DNA from: Anaerolineae bacterium
GTDB taxonomy: Bacteria > Chloroflexota > Anaerolineae > J102
DNA length: 34,396 nt
Direction of reading: 5' to 3'
Assembly (NCBI GenBank): GCA_026991225.1
Contig: JALXCB010000184.1
Span: 1 to 34,396 of the forward strand
The notes beneath the pieces are model-generated. The model was not told the origin of the DNA and did not search any database. It worked only from the letters and a program-made list of their open reading frames with translations. The position numbers were made by a program, and so were the translations under genes. Each line of letters starts with the position of its first letter. Position 1 is the first letter of the stretch. Of the stretch, positions 7,789-14,317 are shown in pieces.

Positions 7789-8478
7789 TTAGGATGAGGA
7801 TTGAGGATGGGAGGGATCGCGGCCGTCGCGATAGGCGATGACGCGGGCGGGGGAGCCCACGGCGATGGCCAGGGGCGGGATGTCTTTGGTGACCACCGCG
7901 CCCGCGCCGATGACCGCGCCCCGCCCGATGGTCACGCCATCCATGACGATGACGCCCACGCCCAGCCAGGCGTCATCTTCGATGATGATGTCGCCTTTGG
8001 TGGTGAGAGGCTGTTTGGCGATGGGCGCGTTCAGGTTGGAGATGCCGTGTTGGTAGGGATAGAGGGCGCAGCGGGGGGCCAGTTGCACGTGATCGCCAAT
8101 GCGGATGCTGCCCAGGGCCGCGGTGAGATTGCAGCCAGACTGAATGTGCGTGTGCTGACCGATGACGATCTCGCCCCCGCGGATGGTCTCGAAGATGGTG
8201 TAACGCTGCACTGAGGAGAAATCGCCGATGCGGATGCCGCCGCCGTCGGGGTGGGCGTAGAGGGTGACGTGGTCGTCGATGAAGACCATCTGGCCGAGAT
8301 GGAGGTCCGGGCAGTGGATGTCGGCATGGGGCGAGATGAAACTGCGCCGGCCGAGATTGACCAGCTTCCGGCGATTTTTGTAAGGCCCGACCAGTTTCAT
8401 GGCCCCGTGCAGAAACGCGCCCCCCACCAGGGGCAGCGTCGAGAAGGCGAGAAGGAGTTTGATCAAACGAATGCGCAT
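7789..8478 (-). CDS. Left-handed beta-helix acyltransferase
   Basis: 229 residues. A short hydrophobic N-terminus (about 3-24) is followed by hexapeptide repeats from about residue 50 to 215, including ISPHADIHCPDLHLG, IVIGQHTHIQSG, GVGVIVMDGVTIGRG, IGAGAVVTKDIPPLAIAVGSPAR. The last block is the signature of trimeric O-acetyl- or acyltransferases of the WbbJ/LacA type that use acyl-CoA. Likely job: acylation of a sugar in surface polysaccharide synthesis, though the substrate is unknown. I start at 8478 (MRIRLIK); an alternative in-frame ATG at 8496 lies next to a repeat element. The N-terminal hydrophobic stretch may anchor the trimer at the membrane. Confidence 0.85.
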   Translation of the reverse strand: MRIRLIKLLLAFSTLPLVGGAFLHGAMKLVGPYKNRRKLVNLGRRSFISPHADIHCPDLHLGQMVFIDDHVTLYAHPDGGGIRIGDFSSVQRYTIFETIRGGEIVIGQHTHIQSGCNLTAALGSIRIGDHVQLAPRCALYPYQHGISNLNAPIAKQPLTTKGDIIIEDDAWLGVGVIVMDGVTIGRGAVIGAGAVVTKDIPPLAIAVGSPARVIAYRDGRDPSHPQSSS

Positions 8479-8490
8479 GGTCTGTTCAGG

Positions 8491-8571
8491 ACACACAGAT
8501 AAAAGGAAACACGGATGAAAATCATTGAAACGGAGGAATTTTCTGTTATCCGTGTTTTCCTATCCGTGTTG
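8491..8571. repeat. Word palindrome (ACACGGAT family)
   Basis: Arms GGAAACACGGAT (8505-8516) and ATCCGTGTTTTCC (8548-8560, one extra T), with further ACACAGAT and ATCCGTGT words. A second fragment at about 8595-8633 (GCTCTGCGTCTTGGCGTGAG) resembles the family at 7687-7761 and runs up to the stop codon of the LutA-like gene. Confidence 0.7.
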
Positions 8572-8633
8572 AAGAATCGAAAAGATTTTGTCTTTTCCCT
8601 TCGCTGCTCTGCGTCTTGGCGTGAGATCGATTT

Positions 8634-9332
8634 TCAAAGCAACGCGGCCAGGAATTCAGCGGGATGGAGGAGGTGGGGCGTGTCTTTGCCACGGAACAAA
8701 TGCCCCAGTCGCCACAGACAGCCCGGCTCGTGCACGAGGATGGCGTCGGCCCGACTGTGCAGCAGGGGCGCGGCGATGGTTTCGGCGATGGCCCCGGCGA
8801 TATCGGGATGGCGGCGAGAAAGATCGTGGCTGAAGCTGCAACAGCGCACGGGCGATCGTAGAATGGTCAGGCCGGGGATGGCTTCGAACAACGAGCGACA
8901 CACGTCGCAACCTGGCGCGTTGCACACATCCAGAAGGACGATCCTGCCTTCATAGCGAAGCTGATGGCCTCCCAATCTCTCAGAGTGCTCGCCCACCAGG
9001 GAGCACCAGCTTCGGGCTTTTTGGGCCAGCGCCCGAGCCTCTGCGGCCAAAGGGTCCGCTGCCAGCAGGTCGGGGATATGTTGCTGGAACATGGTCAGGC
9101 AGGCGGTGGAGGGCGTGACCACGGCCTCCGCGTCTTGGAACAGGCGCACGGTGTGCCGGGCCGCATCCCGAGCCGCGTCCTCGAACCCGGCTTCCCAGGC
9201 AGGCAGCCCACAGCAAGTCTGACCCTTTGGGATGGTCAGCTCCCAGCCCAGCGCCTGGCCCACGCGCTGCATGGCCTGCATGAGCTGCGGGCGATGGGCC
9301 TGAACCAGGCAGGGCGCGTGGAGGGCGATCAT
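8634..9332 (-). CDS. LutA-like protein with two cysteine-rich (CCG) domains
   Basis: 232 residues, the length of LutA/YkgE. Half one has C8, QTCCG (C40, C41), SGF-like EAGFEDAARDAARHTV and PSTACLTM (C78), closely following the LutA pattern for binding a cubane Fe-S cluster. Half two has C137, C142, C145, RCCSFS (C164, C165) and PGCLW (C205). The second CCG is CCS, a departure from the family. LutA works with LutB and LutC in L-lactate oxidation; neither is present here, so an electron-carrier or other oxidoreductase role is equally possible. The ATG at 9332 lies in a 14-bp sequence duplicated at the 3' end of tyrS. Before that duplication the start probably overlapped the tyrS stop as ATGA. 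Confidence 0.82.
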   Translation of the reverse strand: MIALHAPCLVQAHRPQLMQAMQRVGQALGWELTIPKGQTCCGLPAWEAGFEDAARDAARHTVRLFQDAEAVVTPSTACLTMFQQHIPDLLAADPLAAEARALAQKARSWCSLVGEHSERLGGHQLRYEGRIVLLDVCNAPGCDVCRSLFEAIPGLTILRSPVRCCSFSHDLSRRHPDIAGAIAETIAAPLLHSRADAILVHEPGCLWRLGHLFRGKDTPHLLHPAEFLAALL

Positions 9333-9385
9333 GCGAGAGAGCGAGAGAGCGAGGGGGCGAGGGGGCGAAGGGGGCGATCATGCGA
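9323..9385. repeat. 8-bp word element flanked by 14-bp direct repeats
   Basis: GGGCGATCATGCGA occurs at 9323-9336 and again at 9372-9385. Between them are 35 bases which on the minus strand read as CGCCCCCT words followed by CGCTCTCT words. The left copy carries the start of the LutA-like gene and the right copy the stop of tyrS. A related word array lies inside the O-antigen ligase gene (31923-31994). Confidence 0.85.
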
Positions 9386-10610
9386 TGAGGCGGACGAAGC
9401 GGCGCTTGCCCTTTTGCAGCACCATGCCCTCCGGGCCCGGCTGCGGGTGCAGTGTGATATCGCGCACGACCTGGCCGTCGAGACGGACGCCGCCGCCCTT
9501 GATATCGCGTTTGGCCTCGCCCCGGCTTTTGGCAAAGCCCGCGCGCACCAGCAGGTCCACCACCGTGTCCTTGGGCCCGACCTGAAGTTCGGGCATGTCC
9601 TCGGGCAGTTCTTTCTTCTGGATGGTACGGATGAAGTAGTCTTCGGCCCGCCTGGCGTCCTCCTCCGAATGAAACAGGGTGACGATCTCTCGGGCCAGCA
9701 TCATCTTCAGATCGCGCGGATGGATCTTTCCCGCCTCCAGATCGGTGAACAGCTTCTCGATGAAGTCGGGATGCCAGCTCGTGACCAGCTCCGCGTAATT
9801 GCGCATGGCGTGGTCGGGAATGGACATGACTTTGCCATACATTTGCTCGGGCGGCTCGGTGATGCCGATAGTGTTGCCCGTGCTCTTGCTCATGCGCTCG
9901 CGGCCGTCGGTGCCCACGAGGATGGGCAGGGTGAGCGCGATCTGCGGGCGCAGGCCAAAAGCTTCCATGAGCTTGCGCCCGGCCATGAGATTGAAGAGCT
10001 GGTCCGTGCCGCCGATCTGCACGTCCGTCTTTAGGGCCACCGCGTCGTAGCCCTGCATGAGCGCATAGAAGAACTCATGCAGCCAGATGGGCTCGCCCGA
10101 CGCGTAACGTTTGGCGAAATTGTCGCGGGCCAGGAATTGCTGCACGGTGAAGTGGCTGGCCAGGCCGATGACATCCTGGAAATTGAGCTTGCTCAGCCAT
10201 TCGTGATTGTATCGAATCTCGGTGCGCTCCGGGTCCAGCACCCGAAAAGCCTGCTGAGCGTAGGTCTTGCCCTTTTCCATGGCCTCTTCCAGGGTCTGCT
10301 GGGGCCGGGCGCTCTCCTTGTCGCTGGGATCGCCCACGATGCCCGTGAAGGTACCGATGAGGAAGATGGCCTGATGCCCCAGGTCCTGGAACTGGCGCAG
10401 CTTGCGCATGGTCACCGTGTGGCCCAGGTGCAGGTCGGGCGAGGTGGGATCGTAGCCGCAATAGACGCGCAGGGGGCGGCCCGTGTCATGGCTTTCCTGG
10501 AGGCGCTGGCGCAGTTCCGCCTCCATGTTCTTGTAGGTCTGGGCGTCACCGAAATCGACGCCGCGCATGAGGATGGTGAGTTGTTCGTCGACGGGTGGGA
10601 ATTGAGTCAT
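9378..10610 (-). CDS. tyrS: Tyrosyl-tRNA synthetase
   Basis: 410 residues. Charges tRNA-Tyr with tyrosine in the cytoplasm. The class I Rossmann core carries HLGH (61-64) and RMSKS (239-243), the HIGH and KMSKS counterparts. [16 protein letters not shown] and [10 protein letters not shown] are typical of the TyrZ/TyrS2-type branch. The C-terminal S4 RNA-binding domain (about 345-410) includes [23 protein letters not shown], then a basic end [11 protein letters not shown]. The stop is immediately followed by the 8-bp word element and the LutA-like gene. No T-box leader was recognisable in the upstream 200 bp, which are filled by word repeats (ATTGGAGATT twice at about 10631-10652, and 10685-10736). 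Confidence 0.97.
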   Translation of the reverse strand: MTQFPPVDEQLTILMRGVDFGDAQTYKNMEAELRQRLQESHDTGRPLRVYCGYDPTSPDLHLGHTVTMRKLRQFQDLGHQAIFLIGTFTGIVGDPSDKESARPQQTLEEAMEKGKTYAQQAFRVLDPERTEIRYNHEWLSKLNFQDVIGLASHFTVQQFLARDNFAKRYASGEPIWLHEFFYALMQGYDAVALKTDVQIGGTDQLFNLMAGRKLMEAFGLRPQIALTLPILVGTDGRERMSKSTGNTIGITEPPEQMYGKVMSIPDHAMRNYAELVTSWHPDFIEKLFTDLEAGKIHPRDLKMMLAREIVTLFHSEEDARRAEDYFIRTIQKKELPEDMPELQVGPKDTVVDLLVRAGFAKSRGEAKRDIKGGGVRLDGQVVRDITLHPQPGPEGMVLQKGKRRFVRLIA

Positions 10611-10684
10611 GATAGCGATAGGGATAAAGATTGGAGATTATTGGAGATTGCAGTTACGCTGGCGCGGAAAGACGAGCCCGTAAA

Positions 10685-10736
10685 ACGTAATGCGTGATGC
10701 GTAACGACCTCACGGATTACGCATGACGCATCACGT
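10685..10736. repeat. Word palindrome (GTAATGCGTGATGCGTAA family), copy 1
   Basis: Arms 10685-10704 (ACGTAATGCGTGATGCGTAA) and 10717-10736 pair at 18 of 20 positions around a 12-base loop. Preceded by GGCGCGGAAAGACGAGCCCG. Related copies lie at 12138-12195 and 20858-20915. Confidence 0.8.
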
Positions 10737-10809
10737 CAGTCGTCGCCTCGCCCAACGTTGGATCGGCGAACATTTCAGCAAAAACGCGGACGGGATTCGC
10801 AGAATCGGC

Positions 10810-11316
10810 CTATTCTTCCAGAAGTTTACGGGCGATTTTCAGGGCCATGGATTTGCTCATCTGGCCCTCGATCTTGCCGCGGAGGATGCCGTTGCGGTCG
10901 ATGAACCAGGTGGTGGGCATGTGCTTGAGCTGGTAGAGGGGATTGACCGTGGCGTCGGGGGAAATGATGATGGGGAAAGTAAGTCCTTTTTCCTCGGCGA
11001 AAGCCCGCACCTTCTCCGGCTTCTCCTCGACGTTCAGGCCGATGACCACGAAATCCTCGCCCTGCAGCGTCTCATAGACTTCCTGGATGTCGGGGAGCTC
11101 GGCCACGCAGGGCGGGCAATACGTCCCCCAAAAGTTGAGGAAGATCACCTGACCCCGAAAATCGGACAGGGAGAGCATGTCGCCGTCGGGCGTGGGCAGG
11201 GCGATGTCAGGCGCGGGCTCGGTTCCGCTCAGGTCGGGCAGGGGGGCGACGACGCCGCCGCAGGCGGCGAGGGTGAGGGAAAGGATAAGCAGTAAGAGGA
11301 GGATGGCGCGTTGCAT
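10810..11316 (-). CDS. TlpA/ResA-like thioredoxin-fold lipoprotein
   Basis: 168 residues. A lipoprotein signal (hydrophobic 4-16, lipobox LAAC with Cys19) anchors it outside the membrane. The thioredoxin fold follows: PDIALPTPDG, FLNFWGTYCPPC with the redox pair C67-P-P-C70, and the cis-Pro loop MPTTWFID. Such proteins reduce apocytochrome c or other exported disulfides (ResA/CcmG/TlpA role). No cytochrome c maturation genes are adjacent. It stands alone, followed by word repeats on both sides. Confidence 0.9.
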   Translation of the reverse strand: MQRAILLLLLILSLTLAACGGVVAPLPDLSGTEPAPDIALPTPDGDMLSLSDFRGQVIFLNFWGTYCPPCVAELPDIQEVYETLQGEDFVVIGLNVEEKPEKVRAFAEEKGLTFPIIISPDATVNPLYQLKHMPTTWFIDRNGILRGKIEGQMSKSMALKIARKLLEE

Positions 11317-11343
11317 GAGAAAGTGAGATAGAGAATCATCTAG

Positions 11344-11430
11344 TTTTCAGTGTGCAGTGTATCGGCCAAGCGCGGAAGGGCAGACCAACGCATTCACTGA
11401 CTACTGAATACTGATAACTGAATACTGTTA
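11344..11430. repeat. Word repeat cluster (CAGTG/ACTGAATACTGA)
   Basis: CAGTGTGCAGTG at 11350-11361 and, after a GC-rich spacer, ATTCACTGACTACTGAATACTG and AACTGAATACTG. Same word family as 6292-6320, in the opposite sense at the right side. It lies directly upstream of the promoter of the methyltransferase gene. Confidence 0.6.
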
Positions 11431-11444
11431 TTCTACCTTACCCG

Positions 11445-11453
11445 TGCTAAAAT
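11445..11453 (+). promoter_or_regulatory. Extended -10 (TGC-TAAAAT), leaderless geometry
   Basis: TGC-TAAAAT ends six bases before the ATG at 11460. Same arrangement as 2640-2648, 2618-2626 and 30452-30460. Confidence 0.5.
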
Positions 11454-11459
11454 CAGGGA

Positions 11460-12140
11460 ATGATGGAGATTATCCGGCATCCCAGCGTCAATCGCCCGAC
11501 TTACGACCAGGCCCGATGGGACAAGCGCTATCGGGAGGGGCATCACGCCGCCCGGACCATGGAGCCCGATCCCTGGGCCGCGGCCCACGCCCAATATCTG
11601 CACGGCGGACGGGCGTTGGATGTGGCTTGCGGCCGCGGGCGGCACACGCTGTGGCTGGCCCGGCTGGGCTATCAGGTGGACGCGGTGGATATCAGCTATG
11701 AAGGGCTGCGAGACCTGGCCCGCCGGGTGGAAGCGGAAGGGCTGGCGGACCGGGTGCGTCTGATCCAGGCCGATCTGGAGGTGTGGCGGCCCGATCCCAA
11801 CGCCTATGACCTCATTCTGGTGGTGCGCTATCTCAATCGCGACCTCATCGCCAGCTTTTGGGACGCGCTGAAGCCCGGGGGACTTGTCCTTTACCGAACG
11901 TTCAACACCGATTGGGCCAAACTCCGCTCCGATTTCCAACGGGGATTTCTGCTGCAACCGGGCGAGTTTACGCAATTGTTCCGGGATTGGGAATGGCTGG
12001 CGTATGAGGAGCGCCGGCTGCCCGCGGATGGGGGAACCTCTGAGGATTGCACCAGCGCCATTCTGGCGAGGAAAAAGGACGCGTCCCCATTAGCTGACAG
12101 CGATGTCGATGAGGAGCCTCGCGGGCGGCCAGGTCCGTGA
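11460..12140 (+). CDS. Class I SAM-dependent methyltransferase
   Basis: 226 residues. Motif I ALDVACGRGRHT (52-63) is the SAM-binding glycine loop, followed by the acidic end of strand 2 (VDAVDIS, 73-79), IQADLE and ALKPGGLVLYRTF. The pattern resembles TehB/Tam-like methyltransferases; substrate unknown. The first of two adjacent ATGs is chosen because it sits six bases after an extended -10. The last about 20 residues (after AILARKK) are low-complexity and end inside a repeat: EEPRGRPGP and the stop come from the GGCGG-CCAGGTCCGTGAAACG sequence that also precedes the palindrome copy at about 20880-20925. The true fold therefore probably ends near residue 207. Confidence 0.88.
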   Translation: MMEIIRHPSVNRPTYDQARWDKRYREGHHAARTMEPDPWAAAHAQYLHGGRALDVACGRGRHTLWLARLGYQVDAVDISYEGLRDLARRVEAEGLADRVRLIQADLEVWRPDPNAYDLILVVRYLNRDLIASFWDALKPGGLVLYRTFNTDWAKLRSDFQRGFLLQPGEFTQLFRDWEWLAYEERRLPADGGTSEDCTSAILARKKDASPLADSDVDEEPRGRPGP

Positions 12141-12195
12141 AACGTAATGCGTGATGCGTGAAGGCGTCACGCATCACGAGTTCACGCATCATGCA
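12138..12195. repeat. Word palindrome (GTAATGCGTGATGCGTGA family), copy 2
   Basis: Perfect 12-bp arms CGTGATGCGTGA (12150-12161) and TCACGCATCACG (12167-12178) around a 5-base loop, with a further TTCACGCATCATGCAAC word. The family flank at its left reaches into and terminates the methyltransferase gene. Confidence 0.85.
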
Positions 12196-12248
12196 ACGTC
12201 AACCGCGCCAAATATCGCCTCAATAATCTTTTCATCAACCGCGCCAAG

Positions 12249-13229
12249 CTACGCCCTTGCGTATACGTCCGGATTGGCGCAGTGGGGCAGGGGGCGGCCC
12301 GCCAGGCCCGCCAGCAGGTTCTCCACGGCCATCTCCGCCATTCTGATGCGGGTGGCGATGCTGGCGCTGCCGACGTGGGGCAGGGCGACCACGTTGGGCA
12401 AGGCCAGCAGGGGATGGTCGGGCGGCAGGGGTTCGGGCGTGAACACGTCCAGGCCCGCAGCTCGAATCTTCCCTGACCGCAGGGCTTCCAGCAGCGCGTC
12501 CTGATCGACCACGCCTCCGCGGGCGGTGTTGATGAGGATGGCGGTGGGCTTCATCAGCGCCAGCGCGCGGGCGTCGATGAGGTGGTGGGTGTCGGGCGTG
12601 TAGGGGCAGTGCAGGGTGACGAAGTCGCTGGCCGCCAGGAGGTCATCCAGCGAGACGTAGGTTGCGCCCAGTTCCTCGGCCTGGGGATGGAGACGGCGGT
12701 TGTGATAGAGCAGACGCACATTGAAGCCTTGCAAGCGCCGGGCCACGGCCTGGCCAATGCGCCCCAGGCCCACAATGCCCACCGTGCTGCCGTGCAGGTC
12801 GGGCCCGGTCCAACCCATGGGCTCCCAGGTGGTCCAACGGCCCGCGCGCATGTCGGCATTCGCCTCGAAGAACCGACGCGCGGTCGCGATCATGAGGCCG
12901 ATGGTGAGATCGGCCACCGCGTCGGAGAGGACGCCGGGCGTGTGGCCCACAGGAATGCCGCGGGCCGTGCACGCGGCCAGGTCGATATTGTCCACGCCCA
13001 CGGCCATCTGGCTCACGACCCGAAGCCCCGGCCCGGCCGCGTCCAGCAGACGGGCGTCGATGCGGTCGGTGAGCAGCGTCAGCAGGCCATGCACGCCCGC
13101 GACGCGGCGCAAGAGTTCGTCGTAGGGGGGCGGGCCGGGCTCGGGCCAGACGTCCAGGGCGAGATCGGCGGCGCGTAGCCGCGCCATTGCGGGTTCGGGC
13201 AGGATACGGGTGACGAAAACGCGGTTCAT
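12249..13229 (-). CDS. D-isomer specific 2-hydroxyacid dehydrogenase (glyoxylate/hydroxypyruvate reductase-like)
   Basis: 326 residues, full family length. The NAD(P)-binding Rossmann motif GLGRIG is at 154-159. The catalytic triad is visible as R237 (NTARGG), E266 (DVFTPEP) and H285 (LPHVGSA). Such enzymes reduce 2-keto acids such as glyoxylate, hydroxypyruvate or phenylpyruvate to D-2-hydroxy acids. The WTTWEPMGWTGPDLHGSTVGI segment resembles GRHPR-type glyoxylate reductases. The ATG at 13229 is 19 bp downstream of a MITE-like element, and AGGGAGT, part of the element's target duplication, is the only Shine-Dalgarno candidate (about 12 bp spacing). Expression may therefore depend on the insertion. 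Confidence 0.92.
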   Translation of the reverse strand: MNRVFVTRILPEPAMARLRAADLALDVWPEPGPPPYDELLRRVAGVHGLLTLLTDRIDARLLDAAGPGLRVVSQMAVGVDNIDLAACTARGIPVGHTPGVLSDAVADLTIGLMIATARRFFEANADMRAGRWTTWEPMGWTGPDLHGSTVGIVGLGRIGQAVARRLQGFNVRLLYHNRRLHPQAEELGATYVSLDDLLAASDFVTLHCPYTPDTHHLIDARALALMKPTAILINTARGGVVDQDALLEALRSGKIRAAGLDVFTPEPLPPDHPLLALPNVVALPHVGSASIATRIRMAEMAVENLLAGLAGRPLPHCANPDVYARA

Positions 13230-13237
13230 TAGTCAGA

Positions 13238-13247
13238 ACAACTCCCT
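13238..13247. repeat. Left target duplication of the MITE-like element
   Basis: ACAACTCCCT, identical to 13473-13482. Its complement supplies AGGGAGT, the likely Shine-Dalgarno of the hydroxyacid dehydrogenase gene. Confidence 0.65.
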
Positions 13248-13471
13248 TGATTGACTGACAAAACGTTGTATATGCGTTTGCCGTGTCCTTTTTGCCCCCT
13301 CCCCGGCCCTCCCCCGAAACTCGCTCCGCTCGTTTTCAGGGGAGGGAGCACATGGTCGCTTGGGGAAAGTTTTGCAGAACCAGATGGCCTCCCCCTGAGC
13401 GCAGCTCGGGGGGAGGTTGGAGGGGGGCATGCGACCGAAGGAAAAGACCACCGACTTTTGTCAGTCAACCA
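13248..13471. mobile_element. MITE-like element with 16-bp TIRs and 10-bp target duplication
   Basis: Ends are TGATTGACTGACAAAA (13248-13263) and TTTTGTCAGTCAACCA (13456-13471), inverted repeats matching at 15 of 16 positions. ACAACTCCCT occurs at 13238-13247 and again at 13473-13482. The 224-bp interior has two GC-rich hairpins (about 13307-13345 and 13388-13426) and no reading frame of note. A degenerate relative lies at 6359-6555. The transposase class is unknown. Confidence 0.82.
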
Positions 13472-13472
13472 G

Positions 13473-13482
13473 ACAACTCCCT
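13473..13482. repeat. Right target duplication of the MITE-like element
   Basis: ACAACTCCCT, one base beyond the right terminal repeat. It is also the start of TCCCTCAATGGCTTCACTG, which returns with three changes at 13622-13640. Confidence 0.65.
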
Positions 13483-13640
13483 CAATGGCTTCACTGCAAA
13501 AAGGTTTTTCAACACGGAGACACGGAGGAATAAGGGGATTCACGGAGAAAATTTTCTCCAAACCTTATCTTTTCCTCCTCCGTGCTCTCTGTGTCTCCGT
13601 GGTTAATGTTTTTTCAGGAAATCCCTCAATGAGTTCACCG
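13478..13640. repeat. Word palindrome (CACGGAGACACGGAGG family) between imperfect direct repeats
   Basis: AACACGGAGACACGGAGGA (13511-13529) pairs with TCCTCCGTG and CTGTGTCTCCGTGGTT on the right side (to about 13604). It is bounded by TCCCTCAATG-GC-TTCACTG (13478-13496) and TCCCTCAATG-AG-TTCACCG (13622-13640), 16 of 19 identical, which could be an old target duplication. Confidence 0.6.
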
Positions 13641-13666
13641 GACATGGCTTTCTGCAACCGAAGTCG

Positions 13667-13800
13667 GATTCACGGGCGTGTCCCAGAAATTGGCGCTGCA
13701 GGCGACCTCCGGGAGGTGGCGTCAAACGCTTCATTTTGACCAAAACGCTGTCGCCACCTCCCGGAGGCCTTGCCAAAAAATTGGGACGCACCCCTGATTC
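13667..13800. repeat. Large imperfect palindrome abutting the nitroreductase stop
   Basis: Two inverted halves: GATTCACGGGCGTGTCCCAG onward on the left and its relative from 13800 leftwards on the right. The core arms CCTCCGGGAGGTGGCG (13706-13721) and CGCCACCTCCCGGAGG (13752-13767) match perfectly, around a 30-base centre with GTCAAA/TTTTGAC. The right edge overlaps the nitroreductase stop codon (13799-13801). Confidence 0.8.
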
Positions 13801-14311
13801 ACCATGTTTCCCAATGAACGACTTGTTCCAGCGCCCGCTTGCGACCTTTGCGAGGCGGGCGCTTCAGCGCCTCGGGGTCGGCGGGATAGCCGAAGGAGAT
13901 GGCCGCGTAGCACATTTTGTCGTCGGGAAGATGCAGCAGCGCGTGGGCTTTGTCCATGTCGTAGATGTTGGCGATGACCGAGCCAATGCCCATCTCGTGC
14001 GCGGTCAGCATCATGTTCTGTGCTGCCCGGCCCAGGTCGAAGGCCACGGGCCAGCGCTCCCGCCAATCGCCCGTGACCAGGGCGACGCCCACCGCGGCCC
14101 CGGCCAGATGCCCGGCCCACGGGCCGCACTCGCTCAGCGCCCGCAGCCGTTCCCTATCCCGAATGACGATGAAATCCCAGGGCTGAATGTTCTTGGAGCT
14201 GCCCGCGAGCCGTCCCGCATTCAGAATGCGCAGCAAGGTCTCTTCGGGGATGGGCTTGTCCGAGAACGTGCGAATCGCGCGTTTGGTGCGGATGGCGTCA
14301 TAAACGTCCAT
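13799..14311 (-). CDS. Nitroreductase-family flavoprotein
   Basis: 170 residues, a short nitroreductase. The FMN-binding start RTKRAIRTFSDKPIPEE, then GSSKNIQPWDFIVI, and the C-terminal GIGSVIANIYD and AISFGYPAD are family landmarks. It should form FMN-containing dimers that use NAD(P)H; members reduce nitro groups, quinones, enones or halogenated aromatics, or act as dehydrogenases. It begins 6 bp after the CoA-transferase gene and is the last gene of the liv-type unit, suggesting a reductive step on the imported compound. The stop codon touches a palindromic repeat. Confidence 0.87.
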   Translation of the reverse strand: MDVYDAIRTKRAIRTFSDKPIPEETLLRILNAGRLAGSSKNIQPWDFIVIRDRERLRALSECGPWAGHLAGAAVGVALVTGDWRERWPVAFDLGRAAQNMMLTAHEMGIGSVIANIYDMDKAHALLHLPDDKMCYAAISFGYPADPEALKRPPRKGRKRALEQVVHWETW

Positions 14312-14317
14312 GATTGC

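Noticed and set aside
8964-10034. Long plus-strand frame opposite LutA-like and tyrS genes
   Set aside because: Spans two clear minus-strand genes and the repeat between them; shadow.
10611-10809. Possible T-box riboswitch upstream of tyrS
   Set aside because: No AGGGTGG-type T-box sequence or terminator; the region is ATTGGAGATT words and a GCGTGATG palindrome.
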